Source: an uncultured Anaerolineae bacterium
GTDB lineage: Bacteria; Chloroflexota; Anaerolineae; J036; Brachytrichaceae
Assembly (NCBI GenBank): GCA_937927775.1
Contig: CALBEF010000005.1
Span: 1 to 34,833, forward strand
Direction of reading: 5' to 3'
DNA length: 34,833 nucleotides
Shown here: positions 26,233 to 34,696 of the stretch, one piece after another
Position numbering within the stretch: position 1 is the first letter of the stretch
Layout: each line of letters starts with the position of its first letter
The notes under the pieces: generated by a model
Told to the model about the DNA's origin: nothing
Seen by the model: only the letters and a program-made list of their open reading frames with translations
The model's database searches: none
Translations under genes and position numbers: made by a program

Positions 26233-26334
26233 ATGGCAGCCGCTTCGCCAATGCTGTGGCCGGGGGCAGTTTTGTTAAATCGCGCTTAACGTCCGGCAAA
26301 TCCTGTCTTAAGATGCGCCGGTTATAAAACTGTT

Positions 26335-26515
26335 CAGAGATCGGCCAGAGGGCGATCTTCCTCCTTCCTCTCCTAACGCGATGGACTGTCCCGCCGGGTA
26401 ACGGGACAGTCCAACCGGGCCGGGACGATAGCCGCAAATCAGGCCTGACGAGCGCGCAAGGCCTGCACAGCGCTTGTTGGCCTGGGCACTTCAAGCGATG
26501 TCATAGAAGCGCTTA
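26335..26515 (+). other. Intergenic region with several stable hairpins (possible structured RNA)
   Basis: The 349-nt gap between the esterase and the next gene holds no supported ORF. It contains an 11-bp perfect hairpin (26383-26393 with 26402-26412, 8-nt loop). Smaller stems are 26338-26343 with 26353-26358, 26441-26446 with 26459-26464, and 26469-26475 with 26507-26513. A TATAAA at 26323-26328 could serve as -10. I cannot match it to a known RNA family. It may be a non-coding RNA or simply a terminator cluster. Confidence 0.3.
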
Positions 26516-26546
26516 GGGCAGAATCATAAGATGCGACTTTTCCGTG

Positions 26547-26552
26547 TATCAT
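26547..26552 (+). promoter_or_regulatory. -10-like TATCAT upstream of the 311-aa gene
   Basis: TATCAT lies 10 nt before the ATG at 26563, with no SD visible. Confidence 0.3.
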
Positions 26553-26562
26553 CGGCCCACAC

Positions 26563-27498
26563 ATGTCCGACGGCGACTCGCATCTCGACGATGTTCGGCT
26601 CGATCAGTCCAACCGGATCGCCCGTCGTGTCGCGCATGGCGCCTATCGCATTCTGCACGCGCACCGGGTCGTGGGTGACGAAGTGTGGGGCATTTTTGGA
26701 ATGCTCAGCGGCGGCTACCGGCTGCTGACCGAGATCGAGCAGGACTGGCCGGTGCCCTACCAGCAGCGCATCTGTCTGGATGTGGATTCGCGCTGGGAAC
26801 CGAAGACCTTGTGGGTGCAGTTGGACGCCGAAGGCGAGCGCCACAACGCCAAATTCACCGTGGCCGGCAGCATGGTAAACATCGACATCCAACAGGCTGC
26901 GCTCCAGGCGGAGGATCAGCCGGCGCGCGCGCAGGCAGTGTCGCGCGGCCAGGTGCAGATCGGATTGCAGCCGGCCGGATCGAGCGCGAGTCACGGCGCA
27001 GCTCAACCCGCCCGCATCCTGCTGGACCGCGCGACCATCCGGGAAGACGAGGAACTCGCTTCACCTTTCGACAGCACAGGGATTCAGGCGGCCAAAGCCA
27101 CCCGCCGGACAACCAGTCGCGCACGGCTGCCTTTTGGCGCTGCGGCACATCTCGATTTCGCTTCGGCCCTCTCGAACTTCATCGTCCTGCGGCGGGCCGA
27201 TCTGCTGCCGGGGGGATCGGTCCGTCTGGATGCCATTGTCCCGGCGCTGCCCGGATTGTCCCCGCTGCGCGTTGAACAGACCTACACCTGCGAGGGCGAG
27301 GAACCGCTGCGGGGTGATCCGGCCAAACCGCTCACCCGGCGCTACCAGATCATCGAAAGCCAGCAGGGGAGCGCGCCGGCGGTCACAACGCCAACTACCT
27401 TCTGGGCCGATGAACATGGCATCGTGCTGGCGCAGGAACTCGCCATCAACGGCGAAGCCCACGGCTGCGAAATGGCGCGCTATACCTGGCTGGGATGA
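26563..27498 (+). CDS. Protein of unknown function, 311 aa
   Basis: I do not recognise this protein. It has no signal peptide or membrane helix. The composition suggests a mostly beta-strand fold, with strand-like stretches such as RICLDVDSRWEPKTLWVQLD and KFTVAGSMVNIDI. A more variable middle (about 115-180) is rich in Gln, Ala and Arg. The beta-rich pattern recurs at the C-terminus, ending in EMARYTWLG. Such layouts occur in lipocalin-like or glycolipid-binding proteins, but this is only an impression. The start at 26563 lacks an SD. The gene stands alone, convergent with the dioxygenase gene. Confidence 0.7.
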   Translation: MSDGDSHLDDVRLDQSNRIARRVAHGAYRILHAHRVVGDEVWGIFGMLSGGYRLLTEIEQDWPVPYQQRICLDVDSRWEPKTLWVQLDAEGERHNAKFTVAGSMVNIDIQQAALQAEDQPARAQAVSRGQVQIGLQPAGSSASHGAAQPARILLDRATIREDEELASPFDSTGIQAAKATRRTTSRARLPFGAAAHLDFASALSNFIVLRRADLLPGGSVRLDAIVPALPGLSPLRVEQTYTCEGEEPLRGDPAKPLTRRYQIIESQQGSAPAVTTPTTFWADEHGIVLAQELAINGEAHGCEMARYTWLG

Positions 27499-27527
27499 CT
27501 GGAGCGCGCCCCATTTTGTGGAGACGC

Positions 27528-27564
27528 GGTCTGTGTTCTGTCGTCTGACTTCTGGCTTCTGCCG
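27528..27564. repeat. Degenerate heptamer repeat between the 311-aa gene and the dioxygenase gene
   Basis: The units read TCTGTGT, TCTGTCG, TCTGACT, TCTGGCT and TCTGCCG. These are related to the reverse complement of the GTCAGA-type heptamers elsewhere in the window. Confidence 0.55.
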
Positions 27565-27567
27565 ACC

Positions 27568-28365
27568 CTATTCCGCGCTCTCGGTGGAGAACAGTTCCTG
27601 GCCGTCACAACGGTGGCGGTAGCCGCGCACCATGAGGCCGGGGCGTCTCATGCTCTGGCCGCCGGTCTGGAAATTGTGGGGATGCCGGTAGCCCACGCGC
27701 ACCAGCCGGCGCGGCTTGTCGGTCGTGTTGATATATGAGCCGTGGATGGTGTAAATGCTGAACAGCACGACATCGCCGCGTTTGGCCGGCACGGCAACCG
27801 TGTTGGCCAGCGGATACTGATCCACTGGCAGGTGCGGCGTGCACGGGCCTTCGGGCGTCATGGTGATGTGCTCCAGCGCGCCCTGCTTGTGCGACCCGGC
27901 CATGAAGCGAATTTCGCCGTTCTCGTGCCGGGTGTCGTCCAGATGCACCAACACGTCGATGTAACGGCCATCCTGATGCGGGTAGAAGGGATGATCCTGG
28001 TGCATCGGGAATGGCTGGCCGGTTGAGGGCGGCTTAATGTGCATGGTCGAGTGGTGCAGTTCAACATCCGGGCCGAGGATGTCGCTGATCGCCTCGGTCA
28101 GTCCGGGATGTGTCACGGCGCGCATCCAGGCGGCGGAATAGAACTGCAAGTCGTGCATGGCAGTGAGCCTGGACTGTTTCTCGGTCTTTTCGTCCATGTA
28201 CGCCCGACGCCACGGGCCGGTCCAGCCCAGGCCGGTGGTGGCCCACTCGCGCACCAGCCGGTCCATCTCATCGGACAACTCGTCGATCTCGGCTTTGCTG
28301 AACACCTGGGGAACGTGCAGAAAGCCCTGCTCGTTGTAGAAACTCACCTGATCCCTGGTCAACAT
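27568..28365 (-). CDS. Phytanoyl-CoA dioxygenase (PhyH) family protein
   Basis: This Fe(II)/2-oxoglutarate-dependent oxygenase has 265 residues. The iron triad can be placed at His122 and Asp124 (MHQDHPF) and His208 (YTIHGSY). Nearby Arg219/Arg220/Arg223 are candidates for 2-oxoglutarate binding. The N-terminus (VSFYNEQGFLHVPQVFSKAEIDEL) is typical of PhyH proteins. The substrate is unknown; PhyH members hydroxylate lipids, halogenated compounds and small natural products. The frame opens at 28584, but the ATG at 28365 has an AGGAG SD 7 nt away and gives the normal start. It lies downstream of the GH130 gene on the same strand. Confidence 0.88.
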   Translation of the reverse strand: MLTRDQVSFYNEQGFLHVPQVFSKAEIDELSDEMDRLVREWATTGLGWTGPWRRAYMDEKTEKQSRLTAMHDLQFYSAAWMRAVTHPGLTEAISDILGPDVELHHSTMHIKPPSTGQPFPMHQDHPFYPHQDGRYIDVLVHLDDTRHENGEIRFMAGSHKQGALEHITMTPEGPCTPHLPVDQYPLANTVAVPAKRGDVVLFSIYTIHGSYINTTDKPRRLVRVGYRHPHNFQTGGQSMRRPGLMVRGYRHRCDGQELFSTESAE

Positions 28366-28449
28366 CTCAATGCTCCTTTCAACAACACAATCCGACTTTT
28401 CATATCTTAACCCGACTTGCGGCGCCGGCTGAGCGGAGAGTGCTGAGTG

Positions 28450-28483
28450 CTGTGCTCTGTATTCTGACTTCTGACTCCTGACC
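28450..28483. repeat. Degenerate heptamer repeat between the GH130 and dioxygenase genes
   Basis: CTGACTT, CTGACTC and CTGACCC-like units follow looser CTGTGCT/CTGTATT copies. They are the same family as the other heptamers and are placed directly after the GH130 stop codon. Confidence 0.5.
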
Positions 28484-29401
28484 CTACCCGGCCCGCGCAT
28501 AGTCCAGAATATCCGCATATGCGCACGTCGCCAGGCCAATGGCGTGATCCGCGCCGCCGTAATACACAAGCACCCTGTCGCCAATCCGCAGGTTGGCGCT
28601 GCTGAACACGACGTTCGGCACGTCGCCGCGCATCTCCCATAATTCTTCGGGCCACAGAATGGGCGCTTTGGGACGATGAATCACGCGCGTCGGGTCGTCC
28701 TTATCGAGCAGCAGCGCGCCGAGACGGTACACGCGCTCGGCGTCATAGGCATGATAGAAGACCAGCCAACCGTGTTCGGTTTCGATGGGAACGCCGTTCG
28801 CGCCGACGCTGACGCTGTCCCAGCCGTTGTCTTCGCGCGGGCCGAAAACGCGCGCCATATCGGACTCGCGCCAGGTGAGCAAATCATCTGAATATGCGAT
28901 CCACACGAAGGGCCGTCGGCGATGGAAGGCCAAATAGCGCCCGTTCACTTTGCGCGGGAACAGCACATGGTCCTTGTTATCCTCGCCGCGCACAATTGGG
29001 CCGATGCGTTCCCAAGTGATGAGATTGTCGCTGCGGGCGATCATGGGCAGGATGCTGCCGCCGGCCATCTTCTGCCCGCCGCGATAAGGACCATAGGCCG
29101 TGTAGGTCATATAGAACGCGTCGTCGATGCGCGTCACGCGCGGGTCTTCGACGCCCCGGCTCTCATCAGGCTCCTGCGGCGCCACGACGGGCCGGCGCAA
29201 ACGATTCCACGTTACGCCATCGGCGCTGACGGCGTAGCCGATGCGGCTGATCCAATCCAGCCCCTGCGCCCGGTAGTGCATGTGAAACAGGCCGTTGTGA
29301 TGAATCACCGAGGGATTGAAAACGTTGTAGCACTCCCAATCGCTGGTTGGATCGGGCAGCAGGATCGGCTCGCTGCTGTAGCGGATGAGTTGGAAAGTCA
29401 T
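28484..29401 (-). CDS. Glycoside hydrolase/phosphorylase family 130 (beta-mannoside type)
   Basis: GH130 enzymes phosphorolyse or hydrolyse beta-mannosides. This 305-aa protein shows the five-bladed beta-propeller repeats and the family signature RGVEDPRVT, with Asp86 as the likely general acid. Other conserved stretches are [29 protein letters not shown] and [20 protein letters not shown]. Whether it is a phosphorylase or a hydrolase depends on phosphate-binding residues I cannot place with certainty. The frame continues open to 30016 across the GH2 gene, but homology starts at the ATG at 29401, which has an AGGAG about 10 nt upstream. It follows the GH2 gene by 65 nt, so the two are likely co-transcribed. 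Confidence 0.88.
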   Translation of the reverse strand: MTFQLIRYSSEPILLPDPTSDWECYNVFNPSVIHHNGLFHMHYRAQGLDWISRIGYAVSADGVTWNRLRRPVVAPQEPDESRGVEDPRVTRIDDAFYMTYTAYGPYRGGQKMAGGSILPMIARSDNLITWERIGPIVRGEDNKDHVLFPRKVNGRYLAFHRRRPFVWIAYSDDLLTWRESDMARVFGPREDNGWDSVSVGANGVPIETEHGWLVFYHAYDAERVYRLGALLLDKDDPTRVIHRPKAPILWPEELWEMRGDVPNVVFSSANLRIGDRVLVYYGGADHAIGLATCAYADILDYARAG

Positions 29402-29466
29402 AGGCGTGTCGCTCCTGTCAGATACGCATGTGTCGGATAGATGATTTGTCTGCGCGCCGAACGATC

Positions 29467-31848
29467 CTATGCCGGGCGCACGAACGGCCTGAGCTCGCCC
29501 GGCGCAGATTTGAGCGTCGCCTGCGTGCCCTCCAACCCTTCTGCCTCGGCGGTGATGACGATGTCGCCGGGTTCGCGGCGCGCCTGCACGATCGCCTGAC
29601 ACCAGCCGTTGAACGTCGAACGCTGCGCGGCCTTGTCCGGCTCGTGGCAACTGGGGTCGCCATTGCCCACGCCCAGAATCGCGCCCGGCCCGCTGAGGCT
29701 GAAACGGATCAGCCGGTTGGCTGTCGGCACGACCAGCCCGTTGGCGTCGCGCACGCTCACGTTCACAATGACCACGTCCTGGCCGTCGGCGCGAATGGCC
29801 TCGCGGTCGGGATGCAGGGCAATGCGGGCCGGCTCGCCAGTGGTGCGCCGCTCGACATAGGCCACCTGCCGGCCGGCGGTGTATCCCTTCGCAGCGATCA
29901 CGCCGGGCGCATACGGCACTTTCCATTCCAGATGGCCGTTGCGCGGCATGGGCGTCACCCCGTGGCTCACGCCGTTCACGATCAACTCCACCAGGTCGCA
30001 GTTGCTGTGGCACCACACGTCAACCATTTCCCCTTCCGGCGCGGGCTGGTTCCAGTGCGGCAGCAGGTGCAGCACAATCCGGTCGCTCCACCAGGCCTGG
30101 TAATAGTAGAAATTGTCTTTGGGGAAGCCGCACGTGTCGAGAATGCCAAAGTGCGAGTTGATGCACGGCCAGCGATAGGGGGTCGGCTCGCCGCGATAGT
30201 CGAAGCCGGTCCACACGAACGTGCCGGCCATCCAGTCCCGCTCGGCCACCGACTTCCAGGCGTCCTCCGCGCGGTGCGCCCATTCGGGATGGTTCAGGCC
30301 ATAGGCGCTCACGTAGCCGCGCTGGGGGTCGTCCGTATAGATGCCGCGCGTGCACACCGTGCTGGCGTGCTCGGATGCCAGCGCCGGCTTGTGTGGATTC
30401 TCCTCGCGGAAGCTGTCGTACAGGCTCAGGTTGTAGTTGCAGCCCTGCACATCCACAACCTGTGTGACCGGCCCGCCCCACGCGCCGTTCATGGCGACCG
30501 TCACCGGGCGCGTCGGGTCCAGCCTGTGCGCCAGCCGTTTCATGGTTGTCACGATGCGCCCGCCGATCTCGCTGGCCTGAATCGGCTCTTCATTGCCCAG
30601 GCTCCACAGGATCACGCTGGGGTGATTGCGGTCGCGGCGGATCATCGACTCCAGCTCGAACAGCCCCTGGGGCGAGCTGTCCATGCGGCGCGTCTCGTCC
30701 ATCACCAGCATACCGAGGCGGTCGCAGGCGTCGAGCAGCTCCGGCGCCGGCGGGTTGTGCGCGCAGCGCCAGGCGTTGCTGCCCATCTCTTTCAGCCGCT
30801 CGATGCGGTATTCGTGCAGGCGATCGGGCAGCGCCACGCCCACGCCGGCGTGATCCTGGTGATTGCACGTGCCCTTGATCTTGAGCGGCTGCCCGTTGAG
30901 GAAGAAGCCTTTGTCGGCGTCGAAACGAATGCTGCGGAAGCCGAATGTGTTCTCCACGCGATCGGTGACGGTTGTGCCGCTGCTCACTGTAGTGATGACG
31001 CGATGCAGATGCGGCGCGTCCACCGACCACAGTTTGGGGTTGACTACTTCGACGGTCTGCGTCACCTCGGTGGCGGTGTTGGCCGGTATCGTCCTGGATG
31101 ACCGGGCGCGGGCGATGGCGTTGCCTTCCTCATCCACGATGAGCGATTCAATCCGGCAGCGCGCTTCTGCGTCGGCGGCGTTGGTCACCTCGGTGTGAAT
31201 GACCACGTTCCATATGTCCAGCGCGTCGCCGGCCGCCAGGCACGCCACAAACACGCCCCACGGCGTCACATGCAACGGGTTAACCTTCACCAGCCACACA
31301 TGGCGATAGATGCCGCCGCCTTCATACCACCAGCCCTCGAAACTGCGCGCATCCACCCGCACGGCCACGGTGTTGGCGCGGCCATAGTCGATCACGTCGG
31401 TCACGTCGTAGCGAAAGCTGATATAACCGCTGGGTTGTGTGCCGAGCAGGTGCCCGTTCAGCCACACGGTGCTGTTGCGAAACACGCCGTCGAATTCCAG
31501 GTAGATGCGCTTGCCCAGGTCTTCGGCCGGCGCATCGAACGACTTGCGATACCAGCCCACGCCATGTGGCAGATAGCCATGATCCATGTTGTGGGCGGGA
31601 TCGAACGCGCCCTCAACGACAAAGTCGTGCGGCAGGTCCACGACGCGCCATGCGCTGTCGTCAAAGGCTGGCCCGGCCGCGCCGCCGGCGAAGCCGGTCT
31701 TCACCGACAGATACGTTTGCATGTGCGGGTCGTCGGACAGATTGTTGGTTGTGTCGATATCGCCGAGATGGAAGCGCCAGCCGGGATCCATCGATAAGCG
31801 CTGGCGCGGCGAGGGATTGGTCTGAGTCGTGTGGGAAGGGTTGCTCAT
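29467..31848 (-). CDS. Glycoside hydrolase family 2 (beta-galactosidase/beta-mannosidase-like)
   Basis: This 793-aa cytoplasmic-type enzyme has no signal peptide. The order is sugar-binding domain (about 20-190), immunoglobulin-like domain (195-305), TIM barrel (310-610), then two beta domains. The last of these resembles the DUF4982 and Ig-like C-terminal parts of GH2 beta-galactosidases. The acid/base is Glu420 in LWSLGNEEP and the nucleophile Glu493 in LASEHAS. GTG at 31851 could add one residue, but the ATG at 31848 sits 6 nt after a GGAG SD. The GH130 gene follows, which suggests joint breakdown of an oligosaccharide with beta-linked sugars. Exact specificity is not readable. Confidence 0.92.
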   Translation of the reverse strand: MSNPSHTTQTNPSPRQRLSMDPGWRFHLGDIDTTNNLSDDPHMQTYLSVKTGFAGGAAGPAFDDSAWRVVDLPHDFVVEGAFDPAHNMDHGYLPHGVGWYRKSFDAPAEDLGKRIYLEFDGVFRNSTVWLNGHLLGTQPSGYISFRYDVTDVIDYGRANTVAVRVDARSFEGWWYEGGGIYRHVWLVKVNPLHVTPWGVFVACLAAGDALDIWNVVIHTEVTNAADAEARCRIESLIVDEEGNAIARARSSRTIPANTATEVTQTVEVVNPKLWSVDAPHLHRVITTVSSGTTVTDRVENTFGFRSIRFDADKGFFLNGQPLKIKGTCNHQDHAGVGVALPDRLHEYRIERLKEMGSNAWRCAHNPPAPELLDACDRLGMLVMDETRRMDSSPQGLFELESMIRRDRNHPSVILWSLGNEEPIQASEIGGRIVTTMKRLAHRLDPTRPVTVAMNGAWGGPVTQVVDVQGCNYNLSLYDSFREENPHKPALASEHASTVCTRGIYTDDPQRGYVSAYGLNHPEWAHRAEDAWKSVAERDWMAGTFVWTGFDYRGEPTPYRWPCINSHFGILDTCGFPKDNFYYYQAWWSDRIVLHLLPHWNQPAPEGEMVDVWCHSNCDLVELIVNGVSHGVTPMPRNGHLEWKVPYAPGVIAAKGYTAGRQVAYVERRTTGEPARIALHPDREAIRADGQDVVIVNVSVRDANGLVVPTANRLIRFSLSGPGAILGVGNGDPSCHEPDKAAQRSTFNGWCQAIVQARREPGDIVITAEAEGLEGTQATLKSAPGELRPFVRPA

Positions 31849-31894
31849 CACTGTCTCCTCTCACGGCAATTTTACGCGAGCGACGCGGGAGGGT

Positions 31895-32037
31895 GCATTT
31901 CCCAGCAGGGGCAAATTCCCCGGCAGAGAGTGTTGCGCGCAGTGAGTATGCCTGTAGGGCAAGCCGCCGGGCTTGCCCTGCTTTGCAGGCCAATTGGCAC
32001 ACCGGAAAATGCGAGAGGCATTTCCCAGCAGGGGCAA
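31895..32037. repeat. Exact 20-bp direct repeat pair in a gene-free gap
   Basis: The 20-mer at 31895-31914 recurs exactly at 32018-32037. Between the copies lies a 10-bp hairpin (31956-31965 with 31970-31979, loop GCCG). The 379-nt gap from 31849 to 32227 has no supported gene. Confidence 0.85.
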
Positions 32038-32044
32038 TCCGAGC

Positions 32045-32077
32045 CGTTGCGCGCGCTCGTTGCGCGCGCTCGTTGCG
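32045..32077. repeat. 13-bp tandem repeat (2.5 copies)
   Basis: CGTTGCGCGCGCT occurs twice in tandem (32045-32057 and 32058-32070), followed by the partial copy CGTTGCG. Confidence 0.85.
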
Positions 32078-32111
32078 GGGGATAAATCCGCGCGCTACGC
32101 CGGCGCATCTG

Positions 32112-32140
32112 GTAGAGACGTTGCACTGCAACGTCTCTAC
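32112..32140. repeat. Intergenic palindrome, two 14-bp arms
   Basis: GTAGAGACGTTGCA (32112-32125) and its exact complement (32127-32140) are separated by one C. I recall very similar GTAGAGACG palindromes as scattered intergenic repeats in cyanobacteria and some Chloroflexota. This resemblance is from memory. Confidence 0.8.
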
Positions 32141-32227
32141 AGGGCAGACCGCCGGGCAACATGCCCCACAGAGAAATACACCCACGCGGGATAGCTATAC
32201 TCCATCCAGCGCGCAGGAGGAGAAGAC

Positions 32228-33127
32228 ATGCGTATGCAGATCATCGATTCGCACAATCACCCGGACTGGCACGGCCACAACCTGGAGCGCTTTCTGGCCA
32301 ACATGGCGCAGTTCGGCATCGACCAGACGTGGCTGTTGACATGGGAGTGTCCGCCGGATGAGTACGATCCCGAATACAACCATGTCCTGTCGCCGGAGGA
32401 CACGCTGCCCGGCGCCGCCGGCCCGATACCCTTTCGCAAGGCGCTGGCCTATAAGCGCGCCGCGCCGGATAAGTTCGTACTGGGCTTCTGCCCCGACCCG
32501 CGCCGGCCCGACGCCATCGACCGCCTGAGCGCCGCCATTGAGATTCACGGCGCGCGGGTGTGCGGCGAACTGAAGCTGCGCATGATGTACGACGACCTCG
32601 ACGCGCTGCGCCTGTTCCGCTTCTGCGGCGAGAAAGGGGTGCCGGTGGTGGTCCATATCGACTACGAGTTCAGCACGGGCCGCAAGTACCCTCGTCCGAA
32701 CTGGTGGTATGGCGGCGGCATCGAGCCATTCGAGCGCGCCGTGCGCGCCTGCCCACAGACCAACTTCATCGGCCATGCGCCCGGCTTTTGGGCGCACATC
32801 TCCGGCGACGATCAGTATGACAAGGTCGCCTATCCCACCGGCCCCATTGCGCCCGGCGGCAAAATCATCCAGATGCTGCGCCAGTATCCCAATCTGTATG
32901 CCGACACCTCGGCCGGCTCCGGCTACACCGCGCTCTCGCGCGACCCGACATTCACCAAAGACTTCCTCATCGAATTCCAGGATCGCATCCTGTATGGCCG
33001 GGACTATTTCGACAACCGGCATCAGGAGTTGTTGAACTCGCTGGGTTTGCCGCAGGAAGTGCTTACTAAAATCTACCGGGACAACGCGCTGCGCCTGGTC
33101 GGAGCAGTCGAAGCGCCCGAAAGCTGA
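32228..33127 (+). CDS. Amidohydrolase family 2 (ACMSD-like) metal-dependent hydrolase
   Basis: This 299-aa TIM-barrel protein is of the amidohydrolase-related family, whose members hydrolyse or decarboxylate carboxylated or lactone substrates. Metal ligands can be placed at His9 and His11 (IIDSHNHPD), the His of VVVHIDYE, the His of FIGHAPGFW and the Asp of LYGRDYFD. It has no signal peptide. A strong AGGAGGAG SD precedes the ATG at 32228, and a TATACT at 32196-32201 may be the -10 box. It lies divergent from the GH2 gene across a repeat-rich gap. A role in uronate or lactone metabolism with the neighbouring glycosidases is possible but not shown. Confidence 0.85.
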   Translation: MRMQIIDSHNHPDWHGHNLERFLANMAQFGIDQTWLLTWECPPDEYDPEYNHVLSPEDTLPGAAGPIPFRKALAYKRAAPDKFVLGFCPDPRRPDAIDRLSAAIEIHGARVCGELKLRMMYDDLDALRLFRFCGEKGVPVVVHIDYEFSTGRKYPRPNWWYGGGIEPFERAVRACPQTNFIGHAPGFWAHISGDDQYDKVAYPTGPIAPGGKIIQMLRQYPNLYADTSAGSGYTALSRDPTFTKDFLIEFQDRILYGRDYFDNRHQELLNSLGLPQEVLTKIYRDNALRLVGAVEAPES

Positions 33128-33158
33128 ATTCGCCGAATTCGCGCGAATTGCGCGAGTC

Positions 33159-33190
33159 AACTCTCCGAATTTGCGCGAATTCGGAGAGTT
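33159..33190. promoter_or_regulatory. 13-bp inverted repeat between the amidohydrolase and AAA ATPase genes
   Basis: AACTCTCCGAATT (33159-33171) is the exact reverse complement of 33178-33190, with a 6-nt loop. It lies just 5' of a TACAAT box. A smaller palindrome, AATTCGCGCGAATT (33136-33149), is adjacent. It could be an operator or a terminator of the amidohydrolase gene. Confidence 0.6.
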
Positions 33191-33195
33191 CATGT

Positions 33196-33201
33196 TACAA
33201 T
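33196..33201 (+). promoter_or_regulatory. -10-like TACAAT directly upstream of the AAA/DUF4143 gene
   Basis: TACAAT ends 6 nt before the ATG at 33208, so the predicted transcript would start at the A of the start codon. Confidence 0.45.
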
Positions 33202-33207
33202 TATGCT

Positions 33208-34353
33208 ATGATTCCGCGTCTGATTGCCTCGCGTATCGCGCAACGGCTGGAAGCCGGGGGCAAGGCCATTTTGATCTTCGGCGCGCGACAGGTTGGCAAA
33301 ACGACGCTGGTGCAAACGCTATTGCAGAACACATCGTATCGTGTTTTGACCATGACCGCTGACGAAGGCGCGGTGACGGAGGTGTTGTCGAGCCGCGACC
33401 TGAACCGGCTGCGGGGTCTTGTCAGCGGCTACGATGTGTTGTTCGTTGATGAAGCGCAGCGTGTGCCGGAGATCGGCGTAAACCTCAAGTTGCTGGTGGA
33501 CAATGTTCCCGGTCTGCGCATCATCGCAACCGGCTCGTCTTCACTTCACCTTGCCAGCCGCGCGCAGGAGCCGCTTACCGGCCGGGCGTGGACATACCGC
33601 CTGCATCCAATCGCGTTGTGCGAGTTAGCGCAGTTGCGCACACCCTACGAACTGAGTCGCAGTCTGCCGCAGCGGCTCGTGTTTGGCAGTTACCCGGAGA
33701 TTTTCGCGCTTGAATCGGACGCAGATAAGCGCGAGTATCTGGGCAATCTCGTCACAAGCTATTTGTACAAGGATGTCGTGGAGATCGGCAATCTGCGCTA
33801 TTCGCGCCGGCTGCGTGACTTGTTGCGGCTGCTTGCATTCCAGATCGGTCAGGAAGTGTCGCTCTCAGAACTGGGCGCTCAGCTTCAGATGAGCAAGGAG
33901 ACAGTCGCCTCGTATATCGATCTGCTCGAGCAGTCTTTTGTCGTGTTTCGGCTGACGGGTTTCAGTCGCAACCTGCGCAAAGAAGTCAGCAAGCGGGACA
34001 AGATATTTTTCTGGGACACCGGCGTGCGCAACACGCTCATCGGCAATCTGAAGCCGCTCGATATGCGCAACGATGCAGGATCGCTCTGGGAAAACTTCAT
34101 GATCGCCGAGCGACGCAAATGGATCGAATACCACAGCTTGCTGGCCAATGTCTACTTCTGGCGCACCTACACCGGCGCGGAAATCGATCTGGTTGAGGAT
34201 CGTGACGGCCAACTGGCAGCCTACGAATACAAGTGGAGCGCCAAAAGCCCGCGCGCGCCCCTGTCATTTCTGGACGCCTATCCAGAAGCGATTTACGAAG
34301 TCATCACGCCTGAAAACTATCTGGCGCATGTGGTCGGCCCCGCGCCTCAGTGA
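33208..34353 (+). CDS. AAA-type ATPase with DUF4143 domain
   Basis: This 381-aa protein is of the widespread AAA_14/DUF4143 family. It has Walker A GARQVGKT (25-32) and Walker B DVLFVDEAQ (Asp81, Glu82). The sensor segment is IIATGSSSLHLASRAQEPLTGR, followed by a winged-helix-like part. The C-terminal DUF4143 region has the motif FWRTYTGAEIDLVED and the later YEYKWS, which together resemble a PD-(D/E)xK nuclease-like core. The cellular function of the family is not established; genes are scattered and often horizontally moved. The frame opens at 33148, but the ATG at 33208 is the family start and has a -10-like box 6 nt before it. The gene abuts a broken RraA gene. Confidence 0.9.
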   Translation: MIPRLIASRIAQRLEAGGKAILIFGARQVGKTTLVQTLLQNTSYRVLTMTADEGAVTEVLSSRDLNRLRGLVSGYDVLFVDEAQRVPEIGVNLKLLVDNVPGLRIIATGSSSLHLASRAQEPLTGRAWTYRLHPIALCELAQLRTPYELSRSLPQRLVFGSYPEIFALESDADKREYLGNLVTSYLYKDVVEIGNLRYSRRLRDLLRLLAFQIGQEVSLSELGAQLQMSKETVASYIDLLEQSFVVFRLTGFSRNLRKEVSKRDKIFFWDTGVRNTLIGNLKPLDMRNDAGSLWENFMIAERRKWIEYHSLLANVYFWRTYTGAEIDLVEDRDGQLAAYEYKWSAKSPRAPLSFLDAYPEAIYEVITPENYLAHVVGPAPQ

Positions 34354-34640
34354 AACGCGATCGGCAGCCGGGCGATATTGTGCTGGGCCGCGAGGACGGC
34401 GTCATCTTCATCCCCGCCCATCTGGTCGAGAAGGTGGTGAAGACCTGCGAGCTGATCCAGTTGCGCGACCGCTTTGGCAAGCAGCGTCTGGCCGAGGGTG
34501 TGTACACCCCCGGCCAGATCGACGACCGCTGGACCGACCCCATCGAACAGGATTTCTCGCGCTGGCTCGAAGCGCATATCGACGAGTTGCCCGTGCCGCG
34601 CGACGCCATTCAGGAGTTGCTGAAAGAGCGCACATGGTGA
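34350..34640 (+). pseudogene. C-terminal remnant of an RraA-family (aldolase/dimethylmenaquinone methyltransferase-like) gene
   Basis: The 96 codons match only the last part of RraA-family proteins, which are normally above 200 residues. The clear segment is QPGDIVLGREDGVIFIPAHL, the family's closing beta-alpha unit, followed by a helical tail. The N-terminal substrate-binding half is absent. The GTG at 34350 overlaps the stop of the AAA gene (GTGA), so it could still be translated by coupling. The simplest reading is that the AAA/DUF4143 gene replaced the 5' part of this gene. RraA-family proteins often occur in sugar acid degradation loci. Confidence 0.65.
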
Positions 34641-34696
34641 GTTGCGCGGCCTATACTGTCCGTATCCCGTCCCTTCACACACCCGGAGGCGAACCC

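Noticed and set aside
29428..31101. 557-codon plus-strand ORF over the GH2 gene, and a similar 460-codon minus-strand ORF over glgA (21455-22837)
   Set aside because: Both are His/Ala/Gly-rich antisense frames to strongly supported enzymes; typical GC-rich shadows.
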